From positions 186,001 through 250,000 of the forward strand of contig JANQIX010000006.1 in the NCBI GenBank assembly GCA_028281925.1: 64,000 nucleotides of DNA. The letters are read 5' to 3'. Both the position numbers and the translations under genes were made by a program. Numbering within the stretch: position 1 is the stretch's first letter; each line of letters starts with the position of its first letter. The DNA is from Alphaproteobacteria bacterium. Its GTDB lineage: Bacteria > Pseudomonadota > Alphaproteobacteria > DSM-16000 > Inquilinaceae. The notes under the pieces were generated by a model. That model was not told where the DNA came from and ran no database searches. It saw only the letters and a program-made list of their open reading frames with translations. Positions 1-8,210 of this stretch are shown here, piece by piece.

Positions 1-1
1 C

Positions 2-1039
2 GGCCTATCCGTCACCCTGCTGGACGAAGGCGACGTGGCGCTGCGCGCCTCGCGCGGCAATTTCGGCCTGGTATGGGTTCAGGGAAAAGGTCTGCCGCTC
101 GACGGCTACGCGCCATGGACACGGCGGTCGTCGGATCTCTGGCCGGACTTCGCCGACCGGCTGACCGGCGAGACTGGCCGCGAGATCGACTATCAGCGGC
201 AAGGCGGGTTTCACCTATGCCTGAACGAGGAGGAGTTGCAAGCGCGCGCGCTGTTGATCAAGCGCCTGCACAACCAGGCCGGTCCGGACGGCTATGATTG
301 CCGCGTGCTGGACCGTGACGACTTGCGCCAATCCCTGCCCGGTATCGGCGACGCCGTTGTCGGCGGAACGTTCTGCCCCTATGACGGCTGCGTCAATCCG
401 CTGGCACTCTTGCAGGCGCTGCACGCGGCGGGGCAGAAGTGTGGCGTCACCTATCTGCCCGGCCGCCGGGTCGACCGGATTGAAGGTTCAGGCACCTGCT
501 TCGCGGTCCGCTCCGGTGCGGAAATCCATCGCGCCGACAGGCTGGTGCTGGCGGCCGGGCTGGCCAACCGACCCCTGGGCGCCTGGATCGGCCTCGACGT
601 GCCGGTCTCTCCTGAGCGGGGGCAAGTCCTGGTGACCGAGCGGGCGCAACCTTGGCTGGATCTTCCGACAACCTATGTCCGCCAGATGAAAGAAGGATCG
701 GTGCTGTTGGGGGACAGCCATGAAGATGTGGGCTTCGACACGGGCACGACCGTAGCCGTTACCGGCGACATCGCTACCCGCGCGCTGCGCACCTTTCCCG
801 CCCTTGCACATCTGCGCGTTGTTCGCACCTGGGGTGCGCTCAGGGTCATGACGCCGGATGGCTGCCCGGTCTATGACGAGTCAGACGCGCATCCCGGCGC
901 CTATGCCGTCTCCTGCCACAGCGGCGTCACACTGGCGGCAGCCCACGCCAACGTCCTGGCGCCCGCGATCGCCGACGGCAGTTTCCGCAATATCTTTGCC
1001 GGGTTTACGGGACGACGGTTCGATGTTTCGGCGCATTGA
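2..1039 (+). CDS. FAD-dependent oxidoreductase (DAO family), 5' truncated by window edge
   Basis: The reading frame is already open at base 2, so the N-terminus with the GxGxxG FAD motif lies outside the window; the visible part starts in the second Rossmann strand (VTLLDEG). The product resembles glycine oxidase / D-amino-acid dehydrogenase type flavoproteins that oxidise an amine or imino acid to the imine. The C-terminal segment (RTWGALRVMTPDGCPVYD, then the SCHSGVTLA stretch) is the typical second FAD-contact region. It overlaps the next gene, a small 2Fe-2S protein, by 17 nt and is followed by an FAD/BFD flavoprotein. That trio is the arrangement of HcnABC, octopine/nopaline oxidase and D-hydroxyproline dehydrogenase complexes, where this would be the substrate-oxidising subunit. 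The exact substrate cannot be read from sequence. Confidence 0.85.
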   Translation, partial: GLSVTLLDEGDVALRASRGNFGLVWVQGKGLPLDGYAPWTRRSSDLWPDFADRLTGETGREIDYQRQGGFHLCLNEEELQARALLIKRLHNQAGPDGYDCRVLDRDDLRQSLPGIGDAVVGGTFCPYDGCVNPLALLQALHAAGQKCGVTYLPGRRVDRIEGSGTCFAVRSGAEIHRADRLVLAAGLANRPLGAWIGLDVPVSPERGQVLVTERAQPWLDLPTTYVRQMKEGSVLLGDSHEDVGFDTGTTVAVTGDIATRALRTFPALAHLRVVRTWGALRVMTPDGCPVYDESDAHPGAYAVSCHSGVTLAAAHANVLAPAIADGSFRNIFAGFTGRRFDVSAH

Positions 1040-1328
1040 CGACGCGGTGCGGCCAGCCGGGATCACCATTTGGTTCGAAGGCCAGAGCCTACACGCGCAG
1101 GCCGGCGATAGTCTGGCCGCTGCTCTCCTGATCCACGACGCCGGAGCCTTCCGGACCACGCCCGTCAGCGGTGCTCCGCGAGCGCCCTATTGCTTGATGG
1201 GTGTGTGCTTCGATTGCCTGGTGGAGGTCGACGGCGTGCCCAACCGTCAAGCCTGCATGATCGAGGTGCGCGACGGCATGCAGGTTCGTCGCCAGCATGG
1301 TCCGGCGGGGGTGGCGGACGATGGATAG
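1023..1328 (+). CDS. Small (2Fe-2S)-binding protein, HcnA/OoxA-type electron-transfer subunit
   Basis: 101-residue ferredoxin-like protein. The Cys cluster YCLMGVCFDCLVEVDG followed by a fourth Cys (RQACM) is the plant-type 2Fe-2S loop seen in the small subunits of opine oxidase, hydrogen cyanide synthase and sarcosine-oxidase-like complexes. ATG 1023 is chosen because it begins the conserved region (MFRRIDD) and overlaps the upstream stop by 17 nt, as expected for coupled subunits. Its own stop overlaps the ATG of the next flavoprotein by 8 nt. The likely role is to relay electrons between the flavin subunits. The N-terminal half is beta-grasp-like (ITIWFEGQSLHAQAGDSLAAALL). The assignment to an oxidase complex is by context; the cofactor assignment is from the Cys spacing. 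Confidence 0.85.
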   Translation: MFRRIDDAVRPAGITIWFEGQSLHAQAGDSLAAALLIHDAGAFRTTPVSGAPRAPYCLMGVCFDCLVEVDGVPNRQACMIEVRDGMQVRRQHGPAGVADDG

Positions 1329-2724
1329 TGCCGACGTCGCCATCATCGGCGCCGGCCCTGCCGGCCTTGCGGCCGCTGAGACGCTTGCGGCCGCCGGCGC
1401 CTCGGTCGTCTTGCTGGACGAACAGCAGATGCCGGGCGGCCAGATCTATCGCGGCATCGAGGCCGTACAGGCGCTGCGGCGCCAGACCCTGTCCCTGCTC
1501 GGCTCCGACTATGCGGCCGGCGCCACGTTGGCCAAGGCCCTTCGCAATGCGCCTGTCGACTACCAGCCGGGATCCATGGTCTGGGACGTGTCGCGGGATC
1601 TCGTGATCCATTACAGCCGCGAAGGACGATCGCAGGGCTTGCATGCCCGCCACCTGCTGATAGCCAGCGGTGCCCTGGAACGGCCCGTACCAATCCCCGG
1701 CTGGACTCTGCCGGGCGTGATGACAGTCGGCGCCCTGCAAATTCTGCTGAAATCCGATGGCCTGGTCCCTCGCGTGCCACTGGTTCTTGCGGGCTCTGGC
1801 CCGCTTCTTCTGTTGTTGGCGGTCCAGCTCCTGAAAGCAGGAGCGCCACCCGCGGCAATCGTCGAGACGGTGCCGCGACGGGCCTACCGATCGGCGGCCC
1901 GGCACGTGCCCCGCGCTCTCCAGGGCTGGCGGTCGCTCATGAAGGGCCGCCGCTGGATACGCACCCTCACCCACGCAGGAGTGCCCTGGTACCGCGGCTG
2001 CACGAACCTGCGGGTCGAAGGCGCGGACCGGGCCACAGGCCTTGCCTTCCATCATGCGGGACGGACGGAAACGATCGCTGCGGATGTGATCGGGCTGCAT
2101 CAGGGCGTTGTACCCAATGTCCAGCTCACGCGACTGCTCGACTGCGAACACGTCTGGGACGCGTCCCAGCGCTGTTTCCGCCCAAGACTGGACGACTGGC
2201 TGGCAACGACGGTCGATGGCGTCTCGGTCGCCGGCGACGGCGGTGGCATCTTCGGCGCAGTGGCAGCCGAGTGGCAGGGTCGGTTGGCCGGCCTGAACAT
2301 CGCGCACAGGCTGGACCGCCTCCCATCGGCGGAGCGCGATCGGCAAGCCGCACCCATGCGTGCGGCATTGGCTCGTGAACGGACCGTTCGCCCATTGTTG
2401 GACACGCTTTACCAGCCGCCGCCGGATGTCCTGCGCCCGGCCGATGAGGTTGTCGTCTGCCGCTGTGAAGAGGTGAGCGCCGGCCGCATCCGAGAGGCTG
2501 TACGGCTTGGCTGTTCCGGTCCCAACCAGGCCAAGTCTTTCCTGCGCTGCGGCATGGGGCCCTGCCAGGGTCGCATCTGTGGCCTTCCCGTTGCGGAGAT
2601 CATTGCCGAGACCCGAGGCGTCGACCTTGACGATGTCGGGTACTACCGGATCCGTCCGCCGTTGAAGCCTTTGCCGCTCATGGAATTGGCCGGGCTCGCT
2701 GCGGACAACGACCCCGCGCAGTGA
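1321..2724 (+). CDS. FAD/NAD(P)-dependent oxidoreductase with C-terminal BFD-like [2Fe-2S] domain (HcnB/OoxA-like)
   Basis: About 467 residues from ATG 1321; a GTG at 1297 would add 8 residues, but ATG 1321 begins just before the Rossmann motif IGAGPAGLAAAE and overlaps the 2Fe-2S gene by 8 nt. The pyridine-nucleotide-disulfide oxidoreductase fold occupies roughly residues 5-380, with a second dinucleotide-binding segment around LVLAGSGPLLLLLA. The C-terminus carries a BFD-like cluster (CRCEEVS, then RCGMGPCQGRIC) with four Cys. This is the large subunit of HcnABC / opine oxidase / hydroxyproline dehydrogenase type complexes. It is likely translated together with its neighbours into one membrane-associated dehydrogenase. 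The substrate is unknown. Confidence 0.85.
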   Translation: MDSADVAIIGAGPAGLAAAETLAAAGASVVLLDEQQMPGGQIYRGIEAVQALRRQTLSLLGSDYAAGATLAKALRNAPVDYQPGSMVWDVSRDLVIHYSREGRSQGLHARHLLIASGALERPVPIPGWTLPGVMTVGALQILLKSDGLVPRVPLVLAGSGPLLLLLAVQLLKAGAPPAAIVETVPRRAYRSAARHVPRALQGWRSLMKGRRWIRTLTHAGVPWYRGCTNLRVEGADRATGLAFHHAGRTETIAADVIGLHQGVVPNVQLTRLLDCEHVWDASQRCFRPRLDDWLATTVDGVSVAGDGGGIFGAVAAEWQGRLAGLNIAHRLDRLPSAERDRQAAPMRAALARERTVRPLLDTLYQPPPDVLRPADEVVVCRCEEVSAGRIREAVRLGCSGPNQAKSFLRCGMGPCQGRICGLPVAEIIAETRGVDLDDVGYYRIRPPLKPLPLMELAGLAADNDPAQ

Positions 2725-3881
2725 GCGCGACGACCCGGAGCGCACGTTCGACCCTGGCGACTGCCGACGTACTCGTCATCGGCGGCGGCATTCATGGCTG
2801 TTCGGTCGCGCTGCACTGTGCCCTGAAGGGGCTCTCAGTGATCGTTGTCGAGAGACACACGGTCGGGCGCCATGCCTCGGGCGTCAACGCCGGCGGGGTC
2901 CGAAGGCTCGGCCGGGCGGTCGCGGAAATCCCCTTATCCATGGCCGCCATGGAGATCTGGCATCGCATCACCGATCTGGTGGATGACGATTGCGGCTTCC
3001 GCGCCGCGCCGCAGGTCAAGGTGGCCGAGACTGAGGCAGACCTGGACACACTTGCTGCCCGCGCCGAGACCGTGCGGGCCCATGGCTATGACCACGAGGT
3101 CCCGCTAGACCGCCAACAGCTACGGTCGCTGTTGCCGGCCGTAGCACCCCACTGCATCGGCGGATTGGCATCCCTGGGTGACGGCTTTGCCGACCCCTAT
3201 CGGACCACGGCCGCCTTCCGTCGCGCAGCGGAACGGCACGGCGCACGCATTGTGGAACGCTGCTCGGCTCTAGGCATCGACCGGTCCGCCGGCCGTTTCC
3301 GCCTGAATACGGATCACGGGGCGTTTGACGGTGCCCTCCTGGTCAACTGCGCCGGCGCCTGGGGCGGAGAGGTCGCGGCGTGGCTTGACGAACCTGTGCC
3401 GATCGAGCCGATCGCCCCGATGATGCTGGTTACCGACCGGCTACCACGATTCTGCGACGCCGTCGTCGGCGCGGCCGGCCGGCCCCTGTCCTTCAAGCAG
3501 ATGGACAACGGAACGGTGGTCGTCGGCGGCGGGCGGCGCGGGGTTGTCGACGATCAAGGCACAGGCACAAGGCTCCGGCTGCCGGAACTGGCCAAGACGG
3601 CCGCCACGGCCGCGGACATCTTCCCCATCATGGCAGGTGCGACAATTGTGCGCTGCTGGGCCGGAATCGAAGGTCGCATGCCGGATGATCTGCCGGTTAT
3701 CGGCCCCTCGGGGACGACACCCGACGCAGTCCACGCCTTCGGGTTCTCCGCGCACGGGTTCCAGCTCGGCCCCATCGTTGGCGCCATCCTGGCTGAACAG
3801 ATCGTTGGAGATCGGGGAAACCTGCCGCTTGATGCCTTCGACATCAGGCGCTTTGGCAGCTGCAAGACCGACACGGCGTGA
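2721..3881 (+). CDS. FAD-dependent oxidoreductase, DAO family (second copy in operon)
   Basis: 386-residue flavoprotein starting at GTG 2721, whose GTGA overlaps the stop of the previous gene. It has an N-terminal FAD-binding motif VIGGGIHGCSVALHCA, the acidic end of strand 2 (VVERHTVGRHASG) and a DAO-type C-terminal segment (RCWAGIEGRMPDDLPVIG, then GFSAHGFQLGP). It belongs to the same superfamily as the first gene but is clearly divergent from it. The operon therefore has two candidate substrate-oxidising subunits for one electron-transfer pair, or the second enzyme acts separately, for example as a racemase-coupled or sarcosine-like oxidase. It is the last gene of the operon and is followed by hairpins before a convergent regulator. 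Confidence 0.85.
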   Translation: MSATTRSARSTLATADVLVIGGGIHGCSVALHCALKGLSVIVVERHTVGRHASGVNAGGVRRLGRAVAEIPLSMAAMEIWHRITDLVDDDCGFRAAPQVKVAETEADLDTLAARAETVRAHGYDHEVPLDRQQLRSLLPAVAPHCIGGLASLGDGFADPYRTTAAFRRAAERHGARIVERCSALGIDRSAGRFRLNTDHGAFDGALLVNCAGAWGGEVAAWLDEPVPIEPIAPMMLVTDRLPRFCDAVVGAAGRPLSFKQMDNGTVVVGGGRRGVVDDQGTGTRLRLPELAKTAATAADIFPIMAGATIVRCWAGIEGRMPDDLPVIGPSGTTPDAVHAFGFSAHGFQLGPIVGAILAEQIVGDRGNLPLDAFDIRRFGSCKTDTA

Positions 3882-3949
3882 AAGGCAGCCATAGTCGCGG
3901 CGCTGCCGGCAATGCAAAAAAAGGGGAGAAGCGGACCGGTCCGGCGGCG

Positions 3950-4011
3950 GCCGGGCAACGGTGGGACACCGTCGCCCGGCCCGCAGCACCACCTCGCAAT
4001 GCGAAGGTGCT
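3950..4011. terminator. Two stem-loops between convergent genes
   Basis: The first hairpin is at 3950-3980: GCCGGGC and ACGGTG pair with CACCGT and GCCCGGC around a GGA loop with one mismatch. The second is at 3985-4011: AGCACC...TCGCA pair with TGCGA...GGTGCT and are followed by AGTCTTT. The position just after the oxidase operon and overlapping the stop of the convergent XRE gene fits transcription termination. The T-tract is short, so intrinsic termination is likely but not certain. Confidence 0.5.
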
Positions 4012-4507
4012 AGTCTTTCCTGCCCTTCAGGTCCGTACCGCCGGACTGCTGTCCGACGACACCGGCCGCCTTCGTCAGGTCGTAGACCCGCTTGCGAAGG
4101 TTGAGATCGGTGATGTTGTAGTAGGCATCAACCAGATCGGCCGTTTCCTGTGCCACCAACGGATCGTTCGACTGCAGGCTCGGGCCCGACTCGCCATTAG
4201 CCTGCCCGCTTGCGGCACCGCTGCCTGCGGTGTCGATGGCAATCGGCGCATCGTCGAAGAAGAACGAGACTGGAACATCAAGGACGCGGCTCAGCTGAAA
4301 GAGCCGACTTGCCCCGATGCGATTGGCACCTCGTTCGTACTTCTGTATCTGCTGAAAGGTGAGTCCGACCGCGTCACCAAGCCGTTCTTGACTCAGCCCG
4401 AGCATGATACGCCTTAGACGAACGCGGCTGCCGACATGCACATCAATGGGATGTGGCGTGTCGATCCTCGGTCTCCCTACGGGACGTTTCACTTTCACAG
4501 TATTCAT
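4010..4507 (-). CDS. XRE-family helix-turn-helix regulator
   Basis: 165 residues from ATG 4507 (MNTVKVKRPVGRPR). Upstream in-frame Met codons would only add low-complexity sequence. A Cro/CI HTH spans about residues 25-80: VGSRVRLRRIMLGLSQ, then LGDAVGLTFQQIQKYERG and an arginine-containing recognition helix, then VLDVPVSFFFDD. This is the widespread alphaproteobacterial single-domain regulator class with a C-terminal Q/S-rich linker and a short helical tail (DAYYNITDLNLRKRVYDLTKAA). It lies downstream of and in the same orientation as the P450-AHL synthase gene, 158 nt away, so it may be co-regulated with quorum sensing. Its target is unknown. Confidence 0.85.
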   Translation of the reverse strand: MNTVKVKRPVGRPRIDTPHPIDVHVGSRVRLRRIMLGLSQERLGDAVGLTFQQIQKYERGANRIGASRLFQLSRVLDVPVSFFFDDAPIAIDTAGSGAASGQANGESGPSLQSNDPLVAQETADLVDAYYNITDLNLRKRVYDLTKAAGVVGQQSGGTDLKGRKD

Positions 4508-4665
4508 TGCAGCGTGCGTCCATCCTCGCTTTGTATACCAGAACATCATCTCATTACCAGGAATGGCAGAAATCGCAAGCACCTTGCAATATACCCAGAA
4601 GCCTAACGGAGCCCCTCGGTGTGCCGGGGCCCCGTTTTCGTGCTCAGCGCGATAGACGGTTGCCT

Positions 4666-6726
4666 CTATGCAACCCTGACCTCCAAAGGCGGCACAACTT
4701 CCGCCGAACGGCGCCCGAAGACGACCATACTCTCCAGCCGGCTGAAGGCCGGGTCCCTGCCGCAAAGGGAATGCGCCGTCTCGAAGTCGCATGCGATTCG
4801 CAGTCCCAGCGTCTCGAAGCCGTGCGCATCACGCATGACCGGCCCCAACCGCTTGGGTCTGGCACCGGCGCGGATCAGCACCCGCTCCAGCACCGGATCA
4901 GACACCGTCAGGATATGGGTCACCCCTTCCCGCACTGCCTGAAGCACCGACTGATAGAGCAGCTCACGGCACCATTCCATACTCTCGCGTGCCGCCACCC
5001 GCGGACAGGTGGCAAGCCGCGCTCCCTCCCAGATGTTGCGCAGCGGGCGCTTCGCGCCGGGGTCCTCCACAAGATGCGGAAACACTTCATAGAGTAGAGT
5101 GGGCTTCCCCGCCGGCAAGGTGCGCGCGCACGCCTTGATCTGCCCACCGGCCAAGATGATCGGATAGCTGGCATCGTCGGTGTCGAACTGGTCCCGCTCG
5201 CGCCCTTCGGCATCGACCAACAACGGCCATCCAAGCTTCTCCGCAAACACCTCGCGCCGAAGCCGCAGGGCTGCGTCAAGAAGCGCGTGGCCGCCCACAT
5301 CGCTCTGCTTGACCCAGATCGCCGAGCGATAGGGCCGCGTCCGGATGGGCATGCCGCCTTTTGGCCGAAGGGTCACGAGAGCTTGGTACTGCCTTGGTTT
5401 TGACGTCGCCGGGGCAAGGTCGAGCCGCATCAGAACGCGTGCCAGAGCCAGCGACATCTCCGCCATGGCGAAATGCCCGCCGGGGCAGGTGCGCTGACCG
5501 GCACCGAAGGGGATGTACGAGAATTTATGCGCCGGCTTGTTGCCGAGAAAGCGCTCTGGATCGAAGGTTTCCGCATCCGGCCAGAATTCCTCCAGGCGAT
5601 GCGTGACGTATTGCGAGACGATGATGCTGTCGCCGGCTTCGATGTGGTGACCCATGACCTCGTCGTCGGCCACCGCCGTACGCGCAAACCACCAGGCGCT
5701 CGACCGCAGGCGCATAACCTCCTGCAACACGGCCTGAGTATACTGAAGCCCGCGCAGGGTCTGCAGGCTCGGCGTGCGATCCGTCGGCACGTTCGCCAGC
5801 AGCTCCTCGCGGAGCCGGCGTTGAATCTCGGGGTTGCGGGCGATGACCTCCCAGGCCCAGGCCAGGGTGTTGCCCGTAGTTTCGTGCCCGGCGACGAAGA
5901 TCGTCATGATCTCATCGCGCACCTGTTCGTCGGAGAACGGGCGTTCCTCAGCGTCCTTCGCCTCCAACAACGCGGCCAGCATGTCGCGTGGCCCCGGGTT
6001 AGCACGGCGGTGGCGGATCGTCTCCAGAACCAGTTCCAGAACGTCGGCACAAGCGGCATCGAAGGCCCGATTGCGTGCCGTGGGCAGCTTCTCGGTGAAC
6101 GAGAACAGGGACCAGATCCGTTGCGAGATCCCTTCCTGCACCTCGTCCATGGCCTGCACGACGCGCTCGGCCGTATCGGAGGTCTCCGCTCCCAGCATGG
6201 TGCGGGCGATAACCCGGAGGGTCATTTCGCAGGACTTCCGGCTGAGATCCTGCAGCGTTGGCCCGGCCGCCCATTCGTCCGCAACCTTTGTCGCCTCGCT
6301 GTCGATCTGCGACAACAACGCCTCGACCTCCGTCGGCTTCAACATTGGATGGATGACGCGGCGGCTGGCGGCCCAGGTGTCGCCATTGGATGTGGCGACA
6401 CCGTTGCCAAGCAGCGGTTTCAGCTTCTCAGCAAACCGTGTCTTGACATAGTTAGAGGCATTGTCGCGGAGAATGTGCTGCAATCCATCGGGATGAGCGA
6501 CAAGCCAGGCCCGATGCGCGCCCAGACGCATTGGCACGATCGGTCCGTGCCGGCGGGCGCAGTCCATCAGGAAGGCTGGCGGGTCTTTGCGCAGCTTGAG
6601 CAGCACTCCCAAGAGCGGCAATCCACGGACCTCCCGCGGCCCACTGTCTCGGAGACATCCTTCGACGTCTTGTGACCCCAAAGCGATCGTCGGCATGGCG
6701 AAACTCCAATTGGTAAGGACAGCCAT
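4666..6726 (-). CDS. Cytochrome P450 - acyl-homoserine-lactone synthase fusion
   Basis: A single open frame of 686 codons encodes two complete enzymes. Residues about 35-465 are a cytochrome P450: I-helix AGHETT at 279-284, ExxR at 336-339 (EVMR), FDPERF at 388-393, and heme loop FGAGQRTCPGG with Cys414 as thiolate ligand. Residues about 468-686 are a LuxI-type AHL synthase with the family's invariant positions: R490/R491, F494, W500, ERDQFD 510-515, R535, F549 and the WEGAR segment with E567 and R570. There is no stop codon and no usable start with a ribosome site at the junction; the first internal Met of the synthase half is residue 583. GGAG lies 8 nt before ATG 6696 (residue 11), which may be the true start. 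By family knowledge the synthase joins an acyl group to S-adenosylmethionine. That the P450 oxidises the same acyl chain or signal is inference. Confidence 0.9.
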   Translation of the reverse strand: MAVLTNWSFAMPTIALGSQDVEGCLRDSGPREVRGLPLLGVLLKLRKDPPAFLMDCARRHGPIVPMRLGAHRAWLVAHPDGLQHILRDNASNYVKTRFAEKLKPLLGNGVATSNGDTWAASRRVIHPMLKPTEVEALLSQIDSEATKVADEWAAGPTLQDLSRKSCEMTLRVIARTMLGAETSDTAERVVQAMDEVQEGISQRIWSLFSFTEKLPTARNRAFDAACADVLELVLETIRHRRANPGPRDMLAALLEAKDAEERPFSDEQVRDEIMTIFVAGHETTGNTLAWAWEVIARNPEIQRRLREELLANVPTDRTPSLQTLRGLQYTQAVLQEVMRLRSSAWWFARTAVADDEVMGHHIEAGDSIIVSQYVTHRLEEFWPDAETFDPERFLGNKPAHKFSYIPFGAGQRTCPGGHFAMAEMSLALARVLMRLDLAPATSKPRQYQALVTLRPKGGMPIRTRPYRSAIWVKQSDVGGHALLDAALRLRREVFAEKLGWPLLVDAEGRERDQFDTDDASYPIILAGGQIKACARTLPAGKPTLLYEVFPHLVEDPGAKRPLRNIWEGARLATCPRVAARESMEWCRELLYQSVLQAVREGVTHILTVSDPVLERVLIRAGARPKRLGPVMRDAHGFETLGLRIACDFETAHSLCGRDPAFSRLESMVVFGRRSAEVVPPLEVRVA

Positions 6727-6788
6727 GCCGATGCTTTCGTATATGCCGGACGGGATGAATCTCGCCTACTTGTGAAATAGCGCAATAA

Positions 6789-6808
6789 ATTTCGTATTTG
6801 TCGGAAAT
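6789..6808. promoter_or_regulatory. Candidate lux-box-like dyad in the synthase/luxR intergenic region
   Basis: ATTTC-N10-GAAAT forms a 20-bp perfect-arm dyad, the size of LuxR-type operators, centred about 72 bp upstream of the first possible start of the P450-synthase fusion. The whole intergenic region 6727-7034 separates divergent signal-synthase and receptor genes. It also holds a 13-bp hairpin CGTGC-GGT-GCACG at 6921-6933. The arms are short and do not match the classical CTG-N10-CAG core, so this is only a candidate. No convincing sigma-70 promoter was seen. Confidence 0.3.
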
Positions 6809-7034
6809 CGCTTCTTGTGCCTGATCTTGACTGCGAATAGGGCTGCAGCGCCGAGGCAGACACCTATTTCGTGATCTGCGAGATATCGGGTATGATCGGC
6901 GGTTTACGCCTCGCGAGAACCGTGCGGTGCACGTGACGGGGTTGGACTGAAGCATGTGGGCCGATGCCGCCCCGCTGCGCCGGTTCGCTGACGCTTGCGG
7001 GATTGGGCGACGGGTCTGACAGATAGAGCGCGAG

Positions 7035-7799
7035 ATGCCTGGAACACCACAACACTCCTGGTGCTATACAGTACCTGAAAATATTATAGGTCGCATAGCA
7101 AATTGCCAGAATATGGAGGAGCTTGAGCAGACGGCGACTCAGTACATTAGTGAAATCGGCTTTAAGAAACTCACCTACCATCTCGTGCGGGTCGATGGAT
7201 ACCGGGACCCATTGCTTGCATTTATTTCGGATTACCCGAAAGAATGGCTAGAACGCTATGTCGAACGCGGATACCTGCAACAGGACTTGGTGCATATCAG
7301 GTCTCGCAGGTCGGTCGTCCCATTCGCTTGGCGTCTGTTTGAATCGGAGGCGATTACGAAGAGCAGCGCGACTGTCTTCAACGAAGCGTCCGAATTCGGG
7401 ATCATCGACGGCTTCTCCGTCCCCATCCACGCACTCGGCTATTTCGCCGTGTTCTCCGTCGTCCCCGATGGCTCGGCACAGGAGAGAGCTTCATCCTTGC
7501 GCCTGGGAAGGGAGGCCTTGACGACCCTTGCCCTCCACCTGCACGAACGGGCGCGCATGCTCATGGAAACGCAGGTTCAGACCTTGAGCGACACATTTCC
7601 CAAGCTGACGGCACGTGAGAGGGAATGCCTGCAGTGGGTCGCCGCAGGCAAGGTCAGCTGCGACATTGCGACGATTCTCGGAATTGCCGAAGATACGGTC
7701 AACGTCCACATTCGGTCGGGCATGTACAAGCTGAACGCTCAGACTCGTGCACATGCCGCGGTCAAGGCCGTGGTCCTGGGCCTTATCGACTGCCCCTGA
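7035..7799 (+). CDS. LuxR-family transcriptional regulator with autoinducer-binding domain
   Basis: 254 residues. The N-terminal autoinducer-binding domain (about 25-165) keeps W71, Y75 and D84 in DYPKEWLERYVERG and QQDLV, and W99 in PFAWR, aligning with TraR W57, Y61, D70 and W85. The usual Pro after the Asp is Leu85. The C-terminal GerE HTH is at about 188-250 (LTARERECLQWVAAGK, then DIATILGIAEDTVNVHI). The gene is divergent from the P450-AHL synthase, so it is the obvious cognate receptor. On ligand binding it should control promoters near the intergenic dyad. Its own ribosome site is weak. The receptor identity is confident; the chemistry of the ligand is unknown. Confidence 0.92.
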   Translation: MPGTPQHSWCYTVPENIIGRIANCQNMEELEQTATQYISEIGFKKLTYHLVRVDGYRDPLLAFISDYPKEWLERYVERGYLQQDLVHIRSRRSVVPFAWRLFESEAITKSSATVFNEASEFGIIDGFSVPIHALGYFAVFSVVPDGSAQERASSLRLGREALTTLALHLHERARMLMETQVQTLSDTFPKLTARERECLQWVAAGKVSCDIATILGIAEDTVNVHIRSGMYKLNAQTRAHAAVKAVVLGLIDCP

Positions 7800-7901
7800 A
7801 ACCGACACGAAAGCGGGAGAAGTTTCCCTTTCATACCGAGGGCTGGTGATACCGCCACCGCAACAGTTCCGTCATACCATTGCGCCAACGAAACCTGGGG
7901 G

Positions 7902-8210
7902 ATGGCGTGGGAGATGGTGGAACCGGACCATATTGCTGATCATCTTGATGATCTCGCCACAGCATTCGTGCGTTTGCTGGAAGAGATCGACGAGAGAACG
8001 GCAATCAACATCTGTGATCTCAGTTCGATTGTGATGCCCGCGCTGAAGGGATCCGCCGCGTTGGTGGAGGCCGGCCTTCTGCGGGAGCAGACGCTGGATG
8101 CGATGTGGCAGTCTGCCACAGGCACCAACCCAAATGACGGAGACGAAGCACGTGAGCACACGCCAGGGCTCCGATTGGTTTATGTCGCGAGCCGATCTTT
8201 CCCAGAGTAG
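7902..8210 (+). CDS. Hypothetical protein downstream of luxR
   Basis: 102-residue frame with a plausible protein-like first 70 residues (LDDLATAFVRLLEEIDER, then LSSIVMPALKGSAALVEAG), predicted largely helical, and a less ordered tail. No recognisable family, signal peptide or membrane segment. It begins 102 nt after the LuxR stop in the same orientation and overlaps the start region of the following XRE gene, which weakens one of the two. The start could also be ATG 7914. It may be a small quorum-regulated protein or a chance frame. Confidence 0.4.
   Translation: MAWEMVEPDHIADHLDDLATAFVRLLEEIDERTAINICDLSSIVMPALKGSAALVEAGLLREQTLDAMWQSATGTNPNDGDEAREHTPGLRLVYVASRSFPE

Noticed and set aside
3878-4417. 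Plus-strand frame after the oxidase operon
   Set aside because: It reads through two hairpins and antisense to the XRE gene; no protein-like features.
5280-5345. Possibility that the P450 and AHL synthase are separate, overlapping genes
   Set aside because: No stop codon on this frame and no ATG/GTG with a ribosome site near the junction; the nearest GTG (residue 477) lacks one.
6850-6870. CTG-N11-CAG near 6843 as a classical lux box
   Set aside because: The spacer is one base too long and the flanking bases are not symmetrical; the ATTTC-N10-GAAAT dyad is a slightly better candidate.
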